Assembly (NCBI GenBank): GCA_026874595.1
Contig: CM049313.1
Location: forward strand, 11,591,508 to 11,655,507
From: Sipunculus nudus
Lineage: Eukaryota > Annelida > Sipuncula > Golfingiida > Sipunculidae
Reading direction: 5' to 3'
DNA: 64,000 nt
The translations under genes were made by a program, and so were the position numbers. Shown here in pieces: positions 36,841 to 51,631 of this stretch (positions are counted from its first letter, which is position 1; each line of letters opens with the position of its first letter). The notes beneath the pieces were generated by a model. That model had not been told where the DNA came from. It worked only from the letters and a program-made list of their open reading frames with translations, and did no database searches.

Positions 36841-37144
36841 AGGGGCCCAATTACCGCCTGAGCCAAATAATATGCCACTCAGGATATGCTCTAACTAATT
36901 TGGCCCCAAAAATGTAATACATGGTACCGCTGGCTGAAACATTGCGTGTTATCTGTCGCGCATGCGCAAAATCAGACCCCCCGGTCCACGCGGCCTTGTT
37001 ATTGTAAACAGACACACGTGAACAGCTCAACGGGTGGTACTGAGACATTGTGTTGGGATGGTTTTGCTGGGAAATTTTTGTATAAAGTAAAATTGACTGA
37101 TAGTGTGAAAGAAAAGGCATAATATTGCTCCTGATTATGTCCCT
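36841..37144. mobile_element. MITE with TTAA target duplication
   Basis: 304-bp element bounded by TTAA (36837-36840 and 37145-37148). The left end AGGGGCCCAATTACCGCC and the complement of the right end AGGGACATAATCAGGAGC are imperfect terminal inverted repeats that continue to a shared ATATGCC / TTATGCC about 30-38 bp in. TTAA duplications point to a piggyBac-type source. Non-coding. Confidence 0.65.
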
Positions 37145-37149
37145 TTAAG

Positions 37150-38545
37150 GTTCGTTATGTACAGTTATGCACTTGTTACAACTCAAGATTTCGGAAATGC
37201 ATATATGAATAAGATAAACAGATTTTGGCCCAGCATAAAAATTGATGACTAATTGCAATAATAACGACCCAGATTTACTGGTTCTGCACTTGCGAGCAAA
37301 TATAGTTGAATTTTTAATGTAAATTCTGTACTCTTCGCCGAATGGTGTATATTTTGTTTCAACCGTCTTAAGATCTAAATACAAATAATTTTCCCTCACA
37401 AACAATTTGGTCTTTCATTAATGCGTAATTTCCACAGGTTGAATAGAATGGACAATTTTATACAAAATCAGACCTTGGGTATAGTTGGAGACCTAAAAAG
37501 TTTGGGTGCATCATCTGATAGATCACCTGGTAATTAAATGCCTGCTATTTTGCAGTGATTACAATAAACCCATAATGAATCCTTACATACCTTCATTGTG
37601 AAATAATTAACATTTTCACCTTAATGAAAATAGCCCTTTAAATAGGTTATACTTCACATAAACGTTCGTCGGGTTCTTGTATTGATATTCCAAAAAAATC
37701 ATTCTAATTCTGAATGCATAGTTAGAACGAACATAAGTGCCCACTTCTGTAATCTTTTCAAAGTCCTTCTGTAGTGCTTTTTACTTAACGCCTAGAGACT
37801 TATTGCAATGAGGTCATACAGTGACCCCTTTCCAGATTTTAGACCTGGAAACGGTGGCGGGTCCATATTATTTGGAAGACATGGGTCCGCCAGCATGTTT
37901 GGAATAAGTCGGCCTAAATATCTGTTCTGACCTTACCGCTGTCCCATTTAGAAAAATGCCCCATGGTAAATAATATAATATAGCTTCAAAAGGGATATAT
38001 AAGGGCTCTCGAGAACCCCAAACCCTCCAATGTATGATGCATGCAAACAATATGGCATATATGTGGCATGATTTCTTCCTACGGCAAAGCTATGCTCAAC
38101 TATAAGGTTTATGATTCCAATGCAGTTTAATGACAGTGATAAATTGGCTATAAAACGAACAACAAACTATCATCCGCGTGTTTATATCCGACTGGCCTGC
38201 TATTACCCAGTTACCAAACATTGAAGTCTTAGCTAAAGAAAAGTAAATGTTTCACACCTGTACTTTTGAAAGGGATCACCATATTAATTCATTGGCAGTA
38301 ACTTCAACACTCCCGCAAATAATTTGAGCGAATTCATTCTTCTTAATGATGCAGATGTTTAAACTATTCAGTTATCATTATGTTGAATCAATTCAAATGT
38401 GTCTGTATGTATACATGTGTTTCGTAAATGGACATATCTTCCATACGCATACTAAGACAAGTTTTAAGTTGTTGTTCATGTAAAAAGATTAGTTATTCAA
38501 TTGATTTACAAAGCAAATAAATAACGAATCTAGTAGGAGGGGATG

Positions 38546-38550
<5 letters not shown>
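37150..38550. other. gene-free stretch
   Basis: AT-rich. No exon or repeat recognised. Confidence 0.5.

Positions 38551-38620
<70 letters not shown>
38551..38620. repeat. (TA)n-(GA)n compound microsatellite
   Basis: About 32 bp TA then about 38 bp GA, some 480 bp upstream of the SLC22 start codon. Confidence 0.95.
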
Positions 38621-38624
<4 letters not shown>

Positions 38625-39097
38625 ATGGACAGATAGACAGAGAGTAAATCGAAGTTAATGATAAAAGTTTAGCAAAAAAGCTCGACACGATGGCGGTATT
38701 TGACTTTTGCTCCAGCCCATCCCAATAAATACAAAGTTTTTATTTGATTTGTTAGCATGATTCGAATGAATATAAAAAAGACCAAGTTATATAATTTTAC
38801 ATGATAACAATTTTGCAGATTTGCTTTGGAGTACGACCTAACCTAAGGCTAATGGATTCCGCATGTACCGCTTTACGAGGGTCAAAGTTCGGGTGTCAAG
38901 ATGAAAACACCATATAGTGAAAGTATTACACATTAACTTCTTGAGCTTTAACGCCCCCTTTTAATGTGTGGATAATTATCATTCCACGCAGTGGACGACG
39001 ACGATAGCAGACGACACTTACTGTAGCAGACGACACTTGCTCTACCGGGCGCCCTGTTTCCAAGTTTCTCTGTCGGTTGCCAGTGTATGTATGTACC

Positions 39098-39224
39098 ATG
39101 GGCGCGGAGGAGGCCTACATATTTTTGGGTGGTCATGGACTGTTTCAGACCGCAACTTACGTTATCATCAATGTTCTCTACAGCATTCCATCAATGTGGC
39201 AATACCTTGCCATAGTGTTTGAAG
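39098..39224 (+). CDS. SLC22 exon 1
   Basis: Residues 1-42, helix 1 ([20 protein letters not shown]). Donor G|GTAAAG, phase 1. Confidence 0.85.
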
Positions 39225-42080
39225 GTAAAGTAAATATTTCATGAAACCTTCCTGTGCTATACTTGGCGTATATATATGGCAATCGACTTTTATTAAAATT
39301 TAGCATTTCAACCCCTGTATGCCCACTTAAGTTTTCATATCAGCATGTATGATCTAATTCAGTTCAAGCGACGGTTGTCCGGAGTTTTTGTGGACATACT
39401 ATATTTGTTTGTCATTTTATATTTTATGTATTATAAAATTAGGACAGTTATGCTTATGGATGGGCAACTGAGAATCATTTAAGTTATAATAGTTGCGGGC
39501 AGAACGAACTTAATCGAGAAAAAGAGCCTCGTGTATTGCCACCTGGCGAAAAATTTCGATTTTATTAAGAATATAAATTACTGTTCTTGATTCAGTTAAC
39601 TCAAATAAAAATTTAAGAACGACCCTTACTCCCAGAGCCGAGCTCTGAACACACAGAATTTTGTATATAGAGATCGAATATTTTTTAACATGACCACGGC
39701 TTCTGTGGCCAAAATTAATATTAATAGGTACATCCATTTAACCGGAACAATAGTACAGTTTTTAATTTTAATATTGTCTTATTAACTAGAACTACAGGAT
39801 AATTTTAATCTCTGGAAAACTCTATGTTGGCAGTGCCTCAAGCTATATTTTCTGTAAACAGCTTCACATCTAGGAACGCAATATTAAACTACACAGGCAC
39901 ATATTTGCGTGACTGCCAACACCTAGTGAATTCACATTATTCGATACACGATGCAGGAACAGAAGGTGCCTTACCATATATGGAATATAACGTTGCCGCG
40001 TGTATAGATACAATCATCCTTTGCGAAGGAGACACCAGTTGATAATAATGTTTTCCAGTACAAGCATATAAACACAAGTATGTTTTTATTTAGCTTTGTT
40101 CTGATATTGACAACCATACATTGCTGAAGCCGGGTGCATATTTAGCCGAATTTGACGTACTACAACTGACCACATTAACACAGGCATGGTTCGCTCGGGT
40201 TACTAGACGCAGCCAGCTTGTACGCGATACAGGAAACTACTCGTTGCCATAGAGACGGGGTCTCAGTTTGAGGTGTGAGTTCACATGTATTCATCATTGG
40301 TAGCATAATGTTAAGATTGTGGGCTGTTTACCACAATATGATTGCAACATGATGGAAGACCTCTGAGATGCATTCCTCGATATTGCTTGTATCACGACTC
40401 AAGTAGGCTTACCGGCCCAATTATCATTGCCTACTGAGTCGAGTTGTCATGGCTAGGGGTTTTTGGGACTAATATGATTTTACCTTGTTGGGCAACAAAA
40501 TAGAATTAGGCAAATTCTTTGTAATATCAACTAATTTTGGACAAAATCGTACGACAACATAGATGTCGGCAGAATATTAACACGAGAGAGACATTTGGGA
40601 ATATCTTGGTCATATTTTATTGAGGGTAACCGCCTCCATTTTTAAAGCCACTCAAGTATATACATCTGGCAGACTCCACCCCGGTTTTGGACAACGTGAC
40701 AGGGGCAGTATTATATGTGTCCTCTTATTCTGTATCTTGGTTTGACCAGGCAGGGTGACTACTGCACCTGCGGGCTCTGGGTGTGTAATCGAGCCCATTG
40801 GTTGGTCATACCACCGAGGTATGAAACCCCGAAAGGCGCACTCGCTTGTGATCTTCCCATTAGACCTACAGAGGGCTCACCCTGGGTGGGGGCAAACCGT
40901 GAAAAATCTCACGTCTCGATTGAGATTCGAACTCACGTTCTCCCGGCTTTGAGTCCTTGCTGTAACCCTAGACCACTGAAGCCGCTTATTTGGTCATCCT
41001 TCCGTCACGAGACACCACAAAATGGCGATGGTGGAGCCTAGTGGCTTCTCTGTAGGTCCTCTCGTAGAGAAAACGTTGGCCGACAGCGATCGACCTAATA
41101 TTGGCCGGTGTAGCGGTTGTTGGTAATCCCTGCTATAGATTACCCTCGGTAATTTGTAATTAATTTTAAAATACCCCCCTCCCCACCGCATCTTGAAATC
41201 CCCGTATCCCCGTATCAATTTCAGATTACTCCCTTCGATTTAAGTATATCCCTTTAAAACAGCTTTTATTCACGTGTATTTACTTAAAGTTCATATATTT
41301 TCTTCTTCTTGATTTCCCAAAATATGTTGACACTTTATATATTTCACGTTTGCATATAACATGTCATACGTTTGGTGAAGTGTATGGTTCAATATAAATA
41401 CCATGAAAATCTGTAACAAATATTTATTAAAAAGCCATTAAATTTAAATATGGCATAAGCTGTACGGTTGTTAAAATATTTAAATGTTTGAAATCCCCCC
41501 CCCCCCAACAGTAACAATAACAGTTACCACAGTTGGACCTGTTTGTAGGAATTAGGTGGGAAGAGAGGAAAAAATCAACAGAACAAGGTCATTTAAATGC
41601 AAGTTATATAAGTGTGAGCTAAACCGAGAAAGAAAACTGTGGTGTCCTTTGCTTGTGTCAGGCGCTGTGATAAGTTGAAGGGCCATGCTTAACACGTAAT
41701 AATTGTTTTACTAAATAAAGATTTCTTTTAGCATGTTTAAGTGTTCTGAAGCATGATCCGTAATCACCCCCCTTCCGCTCTCTTATAGATCTTAATCATT
41801 TTATTGAACCCCTTCACCCAGCACTAATGGGTGTGCATGACCTTCAGGGTTTTTTATCAGCTGTATTAAAGCAGGACCCTGCATGCAGTCTATAAGCAAA
41901 ATGCAGTTCCATGCACATAAAATTTCCGTACTTCAGTTCCATTAAGAGTGCATGTGTCCTTCAAAGGCTTCATTGAAAGTCTACTCCATTATATCTACTT
42001 GTTTTTCTCTACTCCTGTTAAATAATAGGTCAGATTTTGCTCATACTTTGTTCCCGCTCCATCGACCTCTTATGTAATAA

Positions 42081-42147
<67 letters not shown>

Positions 42148-43659
42148 GTGCGGATATCCATTGGCGCGTTCGGGTAACAATCCATAATTTCTTTTAATAT
42201 TCCACAATTATAGATAGATACTTGTGTGGTCTTAATAGACACGTAGTCTTATCGGACAGGTGGTCTTCAAACAAGTTCCACTGTAATCTGTCTCATTCAA
42301 TATAATGTGTTTATAAATCTTACATAATGGCTTTCCAGGGTACACCTATCACCGGTATCACTGCAAGTTGAACGCCAACCAATCAAATTCAAGCCTGGTT
42401 CCCACGGCTGACTGTTCGTTTTATGAGTCGTGTGAGCTTTACAAGTACAACTCCAGTTACAGAGCTGATGAGAGGATTCATGGCTGTAAGAATGGATACA
42501 CATTCTATGATGACTATTACCTGCCCGACAAGGGATCCACTATCGCAATGGAGGTGACTTAATTGAATTTACCTACAAAAAGAGACACATACACGTCGAT
42601 TTCACATATCCAAAGAGTGACACACGTGGCAGCATTATTACCCTCCCCGAATAGGACGGGAGGCATATATAAGGGTTGATGAGTTTATTCCCACATTCAT
42701 ATTTTGGTAGTTTGGGTGATTTTCAAAAGCTGAACTTTAGACAAATGTTATAACCCTAGGTCACAGGTTTGCACCTGATATTTATTTTTGATCACTACCT
42801 TATTCCCAAGGGCGTACATTCCATGGCCAATTCCCAATTATCGCTCATTTGGCAGGTGGCGAGAGTTATTGTACTTCACCCTTGGTTTGACTGTCAGAAA
42901 ATGTACGCAAAACAGACTTAGTTGATATTTTGTGGATGGTTAGGAAAACGCTTAAGAAGCAATCATTACATTTTAGAGGTAATCTTGGTCAATTTGCAAA
43001 TAATCCATCTAAATATAACGGCTTTTTCATTATAACAGAGCGGTTTTAGCGGATGGCAACATCATCTTTAATTGTACTATCTATGTCATTGACTTTTTAT
43101 TCTATAAGTTTTTTTTTTCATAGTTCAACCTGTGGTGTAACATGATATTGGTCGAGGCGTCTCAGATGTGTTTTACTGGAGGCATCGTGTTCGGTTCAAT
43201 TGCGCTGGGACCATTCTCCGACATGTTCGGCAGAAAGAAAGTTTTCTTCGGCGCCCAGTTCATCATGTGTCTGTTCGGGATTGCAATGGCCTTCTCCACT
43301 GACATCATCCAGTATTCATCCTTCCAGTTTCTCACTGGATGTTTCACCATGGTGAGTCTTACAAAACAATCACCAGAGGGCGCTCGTGTTTGTCATGATC
43401 AATGGGAAATGAAAAAAAAAGAAGAGAAAAAATATCTTTTACAAATTATGATTATAATAGTAAGTTTGTGAATAGATCATGATTTTTTCAAAAATGAATG
43501 TTTATGGGTATTTAAAACAAACAAAATGTTGTGTCCGGAGATCTATTTCTTCTGTTATTTCCTTTTCTTGCACATTACTCTGTCTAATAACATGAACTAG
43601 GAAACTTGTTACAATTGCTTTAAGATGTTCGGCCATTTTTACATCTTTCCAATAACCTT

Positions 43660-43718
<59 letters not shown>

Positions 43719-45098
43719 AAATAATGTTTTAAACCCTAGTTTTCGATTGAAAACGAAATTAATTAGACTATAATAAACCTTAACTCTCTTTTACATTATT
43801 TAAAAAAATTAAGAAAAAAAGTGGGAAAAGAATTGTTTGCATCTTCTTTACTCTAGCCCATAAAATGACTATGAAAAAAGGTTTAGTGTGTCTATGAGTT
43901 TAATCAAATATATCCGCATTTGAATTGTAGTTTACGGTTATGATACCATATGATGATATGGCCAAAGTTCTGAATGACAGTAGAATGTTTATAATGAGAG
44001 AAAGAAAGACAGCGGTGTAGGCAGTGAACCAGAGAATAAGGGATGGATCATGAACCCACTCCCCCTGCTCACCGGAAACATTTTTAAAAGCAGTTTGAGA
44101 ATTAAACCGATAACCTAGCAAGACGAGTTTGTTTTCAATAAAAGTACAATGTATCTTATAATATACTTCAATAAAACTGGAAATGTTTATTACTGAGAAT
44201 ACACTTACAAGTTAGCAAAAGTGGTTTGTTTGAAAGAGGTCAATTGATACCTATAAAAGTCCATATGACTTTTTTTCAGTTTATCACAGTAGATAAAGTA
44301 TATATATGAACATAAACGTGACATTAAATAGAGAAAAACAATGCATTCCTCTCCTTAAATATCGGGCGTAAACCAAATAAATATGACATATCAAACAATT
44401 CTGTGGTGTTAAGTAAATAAAGTTATATAGAGGTAGATAACGTATATATATATGTGAACATAAACGTGGCATTAAATAGAGAAAAATAACTCATTCCTCT
44501 CATTAAACATCGGGCTTAAACCGAATGAAGAGTTGATAAAATCCTTAAAACTGAATGGTTATTATAAAGAAAAAAGTGGAGGGACCGAAAAGGCACGGAA
44601 AAGCTTTTGTACCACCTCGAAAAAATTCTCTCGGAGACCCTGTCGTCACCGGTCTGCAGCGAATAACTGTTTTTACTTTTTTTATTATTTGGTCAGACTT
44701 GAGAGGTCAATTGTCAGTGGATCTAGGAGGAAATATGGTCATTGCTTTTGCCGTCACTACGTTTTTTTCCATTTAAGGCGAACGACCTGGCTGGCTATGT
44801 ACTAGGTAACGAGCTGTTTCCGGCTGATATTAGATCCTACATGGCACCTGCCATGCATTTTTTCACTGCCCTCGGGCAAATGAGTTTGGTAATTTTCGGC
44901 TACTACTTTCGTCACTGGAGGATGTTTCAGCTGGCGGTTTCCCTCATCCCGTTGGTTACTATGATGTACTGGTGGTGAGTAGGTTCTATTAATTATTTCC
45001 GCAAAGAAGTGTCACGTCTCATTCTATTTACATTTGATGATTTGACATTTAATATATGTAGAGAGTATAGAAGAGGTTCTGTCTCTGTTTTTTGTCAG

Positions 45099-45147
<49 letters not shown>

Positions 45148-46135
45148 CTTCCTCTGTCTGTCTTCGTATTTCTCCCATTCTGTTTCTCCCTGTTTCATAT
45201 TCGCTCTGTCTGTCTGCCTCTTTCTCTCTGTCCGCCCATCATTGTCTCTTCCTCTCTGTTTCTCTCTGCGTCTGTACTTTTGGCTCTATATGTTTTCTCT
45301 CTGTGTCTCTGTTTCTTTCTTTATCTCTTTGTCTCCGTCTCCCTGCCTGTCTCTCTGTTCCTCTCTGTCTCTCTGTTTTAGTCTCTCTCTCTCACACTCT
45401 TTCATTCCCTTTTTTTACTCTTTTTCAATCTGTCCCTTCTGTATCTACTCACTGTTATTCTGGCTTCATTAAGTTAGTACCCTGAATTATTACCTTATAC
45501 AGCAATTATGTCCTATAAAGGGAGTAGAACCTGAAACGAATAGATCCTGACCTTCCCATTCTTGTTCAGGACTATATGTTTCAAATATGCAAAATAATTG
45601 GCAACTACCCCTCCGCTAAGTACTGTTGGTTTTACTCCATTTTTAGTTACTTTGGTTTTCATTTGCTATTACCTAAACCATTGAAAATGCTGTTCTAATT
45701 ATGTGAGATATCTTTCAACTATTCCATGTCATGTATGCATTTCAGCCTTCTGTGTTTGTTTTATTTCCTAACTAAATATCTATGTATATCTGTAATGCTC
45801 TCTTTTGGTGTGTATGAAATATATAACGGAATTAATCATAAGACGGATCAAGCTGCTAATGATAATATTGATTGTATTAATTGTGATTACAATAGGATTT
45901 CTATGACGATAATGATATTATCAATGACGATGATAATATTGTTGATGATAATAATGATGATGATGATGCTGATGATATACAGGCACTGTCCGGAATCAGT
46001 GAGATGGTTATTAGCAAACGACCGATATGACGAGGCCAAAAAGATTCTAGATGAGTGTTCAGCATGTAATGAGATACCACCAGTCCCGGAAGACGTTATA
46101 AAGGTATACATGAGATATATAAATATATTGTATAT

Positions 46136-46213
<78 letters not shown>

Positions 46214-48786
46214 ATATAAATTGCCTTGTATAAATTGTATTAACTTTTAATATTGAGGAACGTTCTGGTGTTTTGCTTAGAGTATATTGAACTAGGATCG
46301 CTAGGTTTAATGTTTGAGTCCCTGTTCTTAATGTACTTCTCGGTACAAACCCTGGTTTCTCCCATCAAGTCTCCCAAGATAAATGGATGCCGGTCATCGG
46401 CGGCAGCCAAAAAAAAATACGATGAATATTCTTAAAGCCAGCTATTCACCTACCTTTACTGTAGGATTTTTGTGGCTGCTGGTATACCCTACATACATAT
46501 TAATTAGAGCTGTACCAATCTATCGATATATATCGGCACGGCTACCGAAATGCTATGCATGTTGTATCATCGTATCGATAAAATCCCCAAAACTGCTTAC
46601 AAATTTAGAAACAAATCATGCAATCCTAGCCTAAACTATAATCTGAGTTATATTTATAGCTTAAACTAAGGATCATTTGATCAGATATGATACACAAAGG
46701 TAAATGAAGCGTATCGTCAATACGTATCGGGTATCGCTTTAAATATATCGCAATACGTATCGTACCTTAATGGGCTGACCGATACTCAGCTCTAATATTA
46801 GTGAACTCTGGGTAATCCAAGTACAGAAAAATTATTATAACATCTCTGTGACAAATGTATGAACTTGTTTTTCTTCTTGCAAAACAAGGTTTATTGTGAC
46901 AAACAGAAAAGTAAAACATGTAAGCAAAGGTGGTCACATGTGGGAAGTTGAAACGTCACTATTTGCAAAACGGCTATTGCAAAACTAGCCTGTCTGCCTT
47001 GCGCCAGATGTCCTTGTTGAATATGTTTGGATTATATTGGCCAGCACCAAATATATTGTAATAGCGCCATATTGGCCCTCTGACATTATGACTTTGAGTG
47101 CCTTTACATCTAGGTCTGAGAAACGCATTATAAGGCCCCATGAGGATGCAAATATTTTAGTCATTTCTGACAATGCGTTATGGGCTACAGGTACCCCGTC
47201 AGTTGGCATAAACCAGACTAATCGTTAGCATTTTCAGTGTACTTTCAAACAACACCAAACATGTGCGAGAAAAGCCATTTTAAATCAGCATATTGGTTTA
47301 CCCCACCGCATGCTTGTTGAAATTCTGATTAATACAGGCATGGCTCGCACAGGTTACTAGACGCAGCCAGCTTATACGCAATACAGGAAACCATTCGTTG
47401 ACATATAGAAAGGGTTTCAGTTTGGGGTGTGAGTTCACATGTATTCTCTTGTGTTTCTGATTGGTAGCATAATGTTTAGATTATGGGCTGTTTACCACAG
47501 TATGACTGCAACATGATGGAAGACCTCACGATGCATTCCTCGATATTGCTTGTATCACGACTCAAGTAGGCTTACCAGCCCAGTCATCATTGCCTATTGT
47601 CACATAACCTAATATCAACAGATCACGTATACGTGACCAATATACACTTTGTCATGGAGATAAAAAAAATCAGATTCTGTAACACTAGGCAGCGTGAAAT
47701 GTCTAGGGGAATGAATAAAGAAGTCAGTGGTTTTTTGTTAACAAATAACTATAATTTATTCTTAAAACAACCCTACCATTACAATACACTAAATCAATAC
47801 AATTACACAGTACAACAACAGTATAACAGCAAATCAATACAATCACACAGTATAATAAACAAAGTGCACAGTTCTTGGATCAAAGTTGGGTCCAAATACT
47901 TTTAAAATAATCGATTACAAATACAATTACTTTTTTAAATAATCGATTACAATTACAATTACTTTTGTGTTTTCAAAAAAGTAATCGATTACAACAAGAG
48001 ATACCTTTTGAAGTAATTGGAATTACTTTTGCAATTACTTTTGTGCTTTCAGGGAATTTACCTTGTGATAGTGACAAAAAACAACTTGGTATTACATTTT
48101 TTATTTTCAATAAACACACATATCAAAATCTAATAACAAAATGCATCACACAGTGGTGAATGCACTCTATACAATTTAAACATGGGTCTTTCCAAAATCA
48201 TTGCACGTTGTTACATATTTGTTTGGCATGCACAGCTCTCTGCTCATGCTGACTCCTGGATGTTTAGTCTGAAAAAAATGTGAACATACTCATCAGAGTT
48301 GGGTTTAGTTCAATTTTTTTATGTAAACATTACTTTTAGTTTTATTTTATTATTTTGCTATTGCTATTACTAATTTACTGTTGCCACAGTTTCTCATCTA
48401 TAACTTTTAAGTGACATTACTTTATTACTTAACTGAATAACAACATAATTTTGAATGAGACTTTTTTAAGTTGTTTAATGTTACATATTAATACTATCTG
48501 TCAAATAGTCGTGCAAGGTTATTTTCAAGTTATTAAAATTAAGCATTAAATATCAAACAATTGAATTGTCAACTAAATTAACAACCTTCCCATAAATATG
48601 ACTGTTTATATGACTTTTATGTAAATATGATTCTCTATTCTCATCACCGTCTAGAATGGATTCGAGCAATATAATCTATTGTTAAAACGTTAAGAAGTTA
48701 TATTGAGTGTTTCGAAAAATCCATCAAAGCCTGGATAATTATCATTATACAAACACAAGTCTCTTGACAAAAAAACAAATTATATG

Positions 48787-48825
<39 letters not shown>

Positions 48826-49763
48826 AGAGAATTACTTTATGTTAAATAAAATATTTCTCTTTACCCTCTTTTTCAAAATAGATATGGATTCATTGTTGTA
48901 AATTTGTAATATATGATGTTCCTGTCAAAATAAAAATATACTTTCTCTATCTATCCCTATATTTATGGATGTTTTAGTCATCAAGAGCCAGAGTTAATAA
49001 GGTAGCTTGTGCTGAATCCTGCGTTCCAGTACTCCCATGCAATTTGCACCAATGGTTATCATTTTTATATTAACTTGCCTTAACAATCTGTACATTATAT
49101 CACCACTGTCACAGCAACAAGTCCTTTAAAATGTATAAACCGGATGAACAGTTCACAAAAATCTTATTAGAGAATAACAGTCCAATGTAATCACAAAATC
49201 AATCTACTGTAACCCAAAGTGAAATCCTGGCAGTGATCCGAAAGGCAAACTGAAGACTATATAAAATCCGTCACAAATTTAGAAGAAAATCTATAATTGC
49301 CGCACTTATCGGAAAAGGTCCACAACTGACTTACACGCGTCTGTGTCCGCTGGAATATTTCTCTCCTCTCTCGGCTCTAAAACACAGCCCCTTTTTATAA
49401 CCTTTTCATCTCAAGCCGAGAACTTTCCATTTCCCGAACAATCTAAAGAACAATACATAATACACAGTACACACGCGTTACAGGAAACATCTAAAACAAG
49501 AATGCTGTGTTTCTACATGTCAGGGTTCACACGTGAGCCGGCCCGGCTCGGCCAGGCGAGAAAACCTAAGACTAGCATGACCGCTGTTTACACGTTAGAC
49601 CCCACGCGTGGGCCGGGCTATGGCAACAGCCAACGCCGCACATACACATACAATAAAAGAGACATCTGTAACACTACTGAGTCTGTTTGTCACGACTAAT
49701 GTTGAAAACACGTGGATATAAACAAAACGAACAGCTTGTGTGCGATGTACTCGGCGTATATAG

Positions 49764-49819
<56 letters not shown>

Positions 49820-51269
49820 TTTATATCAATGTTGATTCTTTTTCAATTGTTTATATCAATGGGATTGGTTCTTGCAGCTATCACGCTCTGTTTGTCCTGT
49901 AAAATAATCAGAGATACTGATATTCATGTGCTCTTATCGATTCTTTTATAGAGTCGGGCACTGTGATAATATGATCGTATTTCATACCTTCAAAAATCAC
50001 TGTAATTCTTTGTAATAACGCCTCTGACTGTTTTTTAACACTATCACCCCCTCTATGATACAAATTCTTTGATGGTTTATTTTTTTATTATTATTTCACA
50101 GCCTGTGTTAAGCTTAGGCACTCTGATTGATTCTTTAATTCTGGCAAGCATTCCGATTGGTTCTTTGATTCGGGCAAACACTCTGATTGGTTCTAGGGTT
50201 CTACCCAGCACGCTGATTGGTTCTAGGGTTCTACCCAGCACGCTGATTGGTTCTTTGATTCTACCCCGAACGCTGAGTGGTTCTTTGATTCTACCCCGCA
50301 CGCTGATTGGTTCTTTGGTTCGACCCCGCACGCTGACTTGTTCTTTGATTCTACCCCGCACGCTGATTGGTTCTTTGATTCGACAAAACATTCTACTTGT
50401 CTCTTTGATCCGGCCAAACACTGTGATTGATTCTTTGGGACGACCACGCACGCCTAGAAGATTTTTTTAACACCAATGTAATTTCAGATGGAGCCCGAAG
50501 ATGTGGCACACGGATCGAAACACATGTCACTCTTTACGTACTTGCGACAAAGAAAGACACTGGTCTATTTCCTGGTGGTCTGCTATCAAATGTAAGTGCT
50601 TATTCTAATAAAAAGCTTGAAATTACCTTGAGTGTCAGTGCTTAGACTCCGGATTCGTAACCAGTATAATGTAAACCCGTAATTTGTTCAATCTGATTTT
50701 GTTACATCCAAACCTTCTATAGGTTCTTGATTAAAAATAAACTCGCAAATACAAGTGGTCGGATCACTGTCTTGTTGCTACATAACAATACGTTGCAGGG
50801 TCTGTAATGCACTCACTTGTCTGTATCACGTACAATGTTTGTATTTATTTTTTTGGTACAGATTTGCGACCCAGATCGTGTTGTACGGGTTGACCCTGAT
50901 GGCGCAGGCGTTGCCAGGAGATTTCTTCCTATCGTTTTTCATCCTGACCTGTTTGGATTTTCCCGGAACTTTGATGGCCATGTTCATTTTATTCTAGTGA
51001 GTCACCGTTATCTCTCTCTGCAGGGTCGTATCCAGGATTTAGTAAAAAAAAAAAAAAAAAAAGGGGGGGGGGGCGGCGTTCCAACCGAGGATGAATCATT
51101 AAAAAAACAACTAGAAATAAGGTCCAAAGGTCTGGAAAAAGGAGAGTCCCGGCCGTAAAATTTTGTCTGAAAACCTTTATAAAGGTTGCGGCGATAGAAA
51201 AAAGAGGGGGGGGGGGACCCCTGGACCCCCCTCCTGGATTCGCTTCTGCTCTGTCTGTCTTTTCGTCTG

Positions 51270-51335
<66 letters not shown>

Positions 51336-51386
51336 TTTCTGTCTATCTCCCTGTCTGTCGGTCTCTCCGTTCTATCCTTATGTTTG

Positions 51387-51432
<46 letters not shown>

Positions 51433-51495
51433 TTGTCTCCCTGTCTGTCGGTCTCTCTGTCTATCAGTCTCTCTCTTATTCTCGCACTCTCTCTC

Positions 51496-51539
<44 letters not shown>

Positions 51540-51578
51540 TATATACATATATAATCACCCTCCCCTTTGATATTCAGG

Positions 51579-51631
<53 letters not shown>

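Noticed and set aside
36851-37120. 89-aa minus frame
   Set aside because: Lies wholly inside the TTAA-flanked MITE; no homologue recognised.
43900-44121. 73-aa frame with a hydrophobic stretch in SLC22 intron 3
   Set aside because: Opposite strand, no family signature, not needed for the transporter.
45009-45485. 158-aa Ser/Leu-rich frame
   Set aside because: Translation of a CT-rich microsatellite inside SLC22 intron 4.
46383-46634. Hydrophobic frame considered as SLC22 exon 6
   Set aside because: Does not match the family, overlaps the hAT-like MITE, and exon 5 joins in phase to the better exon at 50488.
50069-50470. 133-aa and 124-aa repetitive frames on both strands
   Set aside because: A 30-bp repeat keeps every frame open; no start context or homologue. 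Also not CRISPR: the units are contiguous with no unique spacers.
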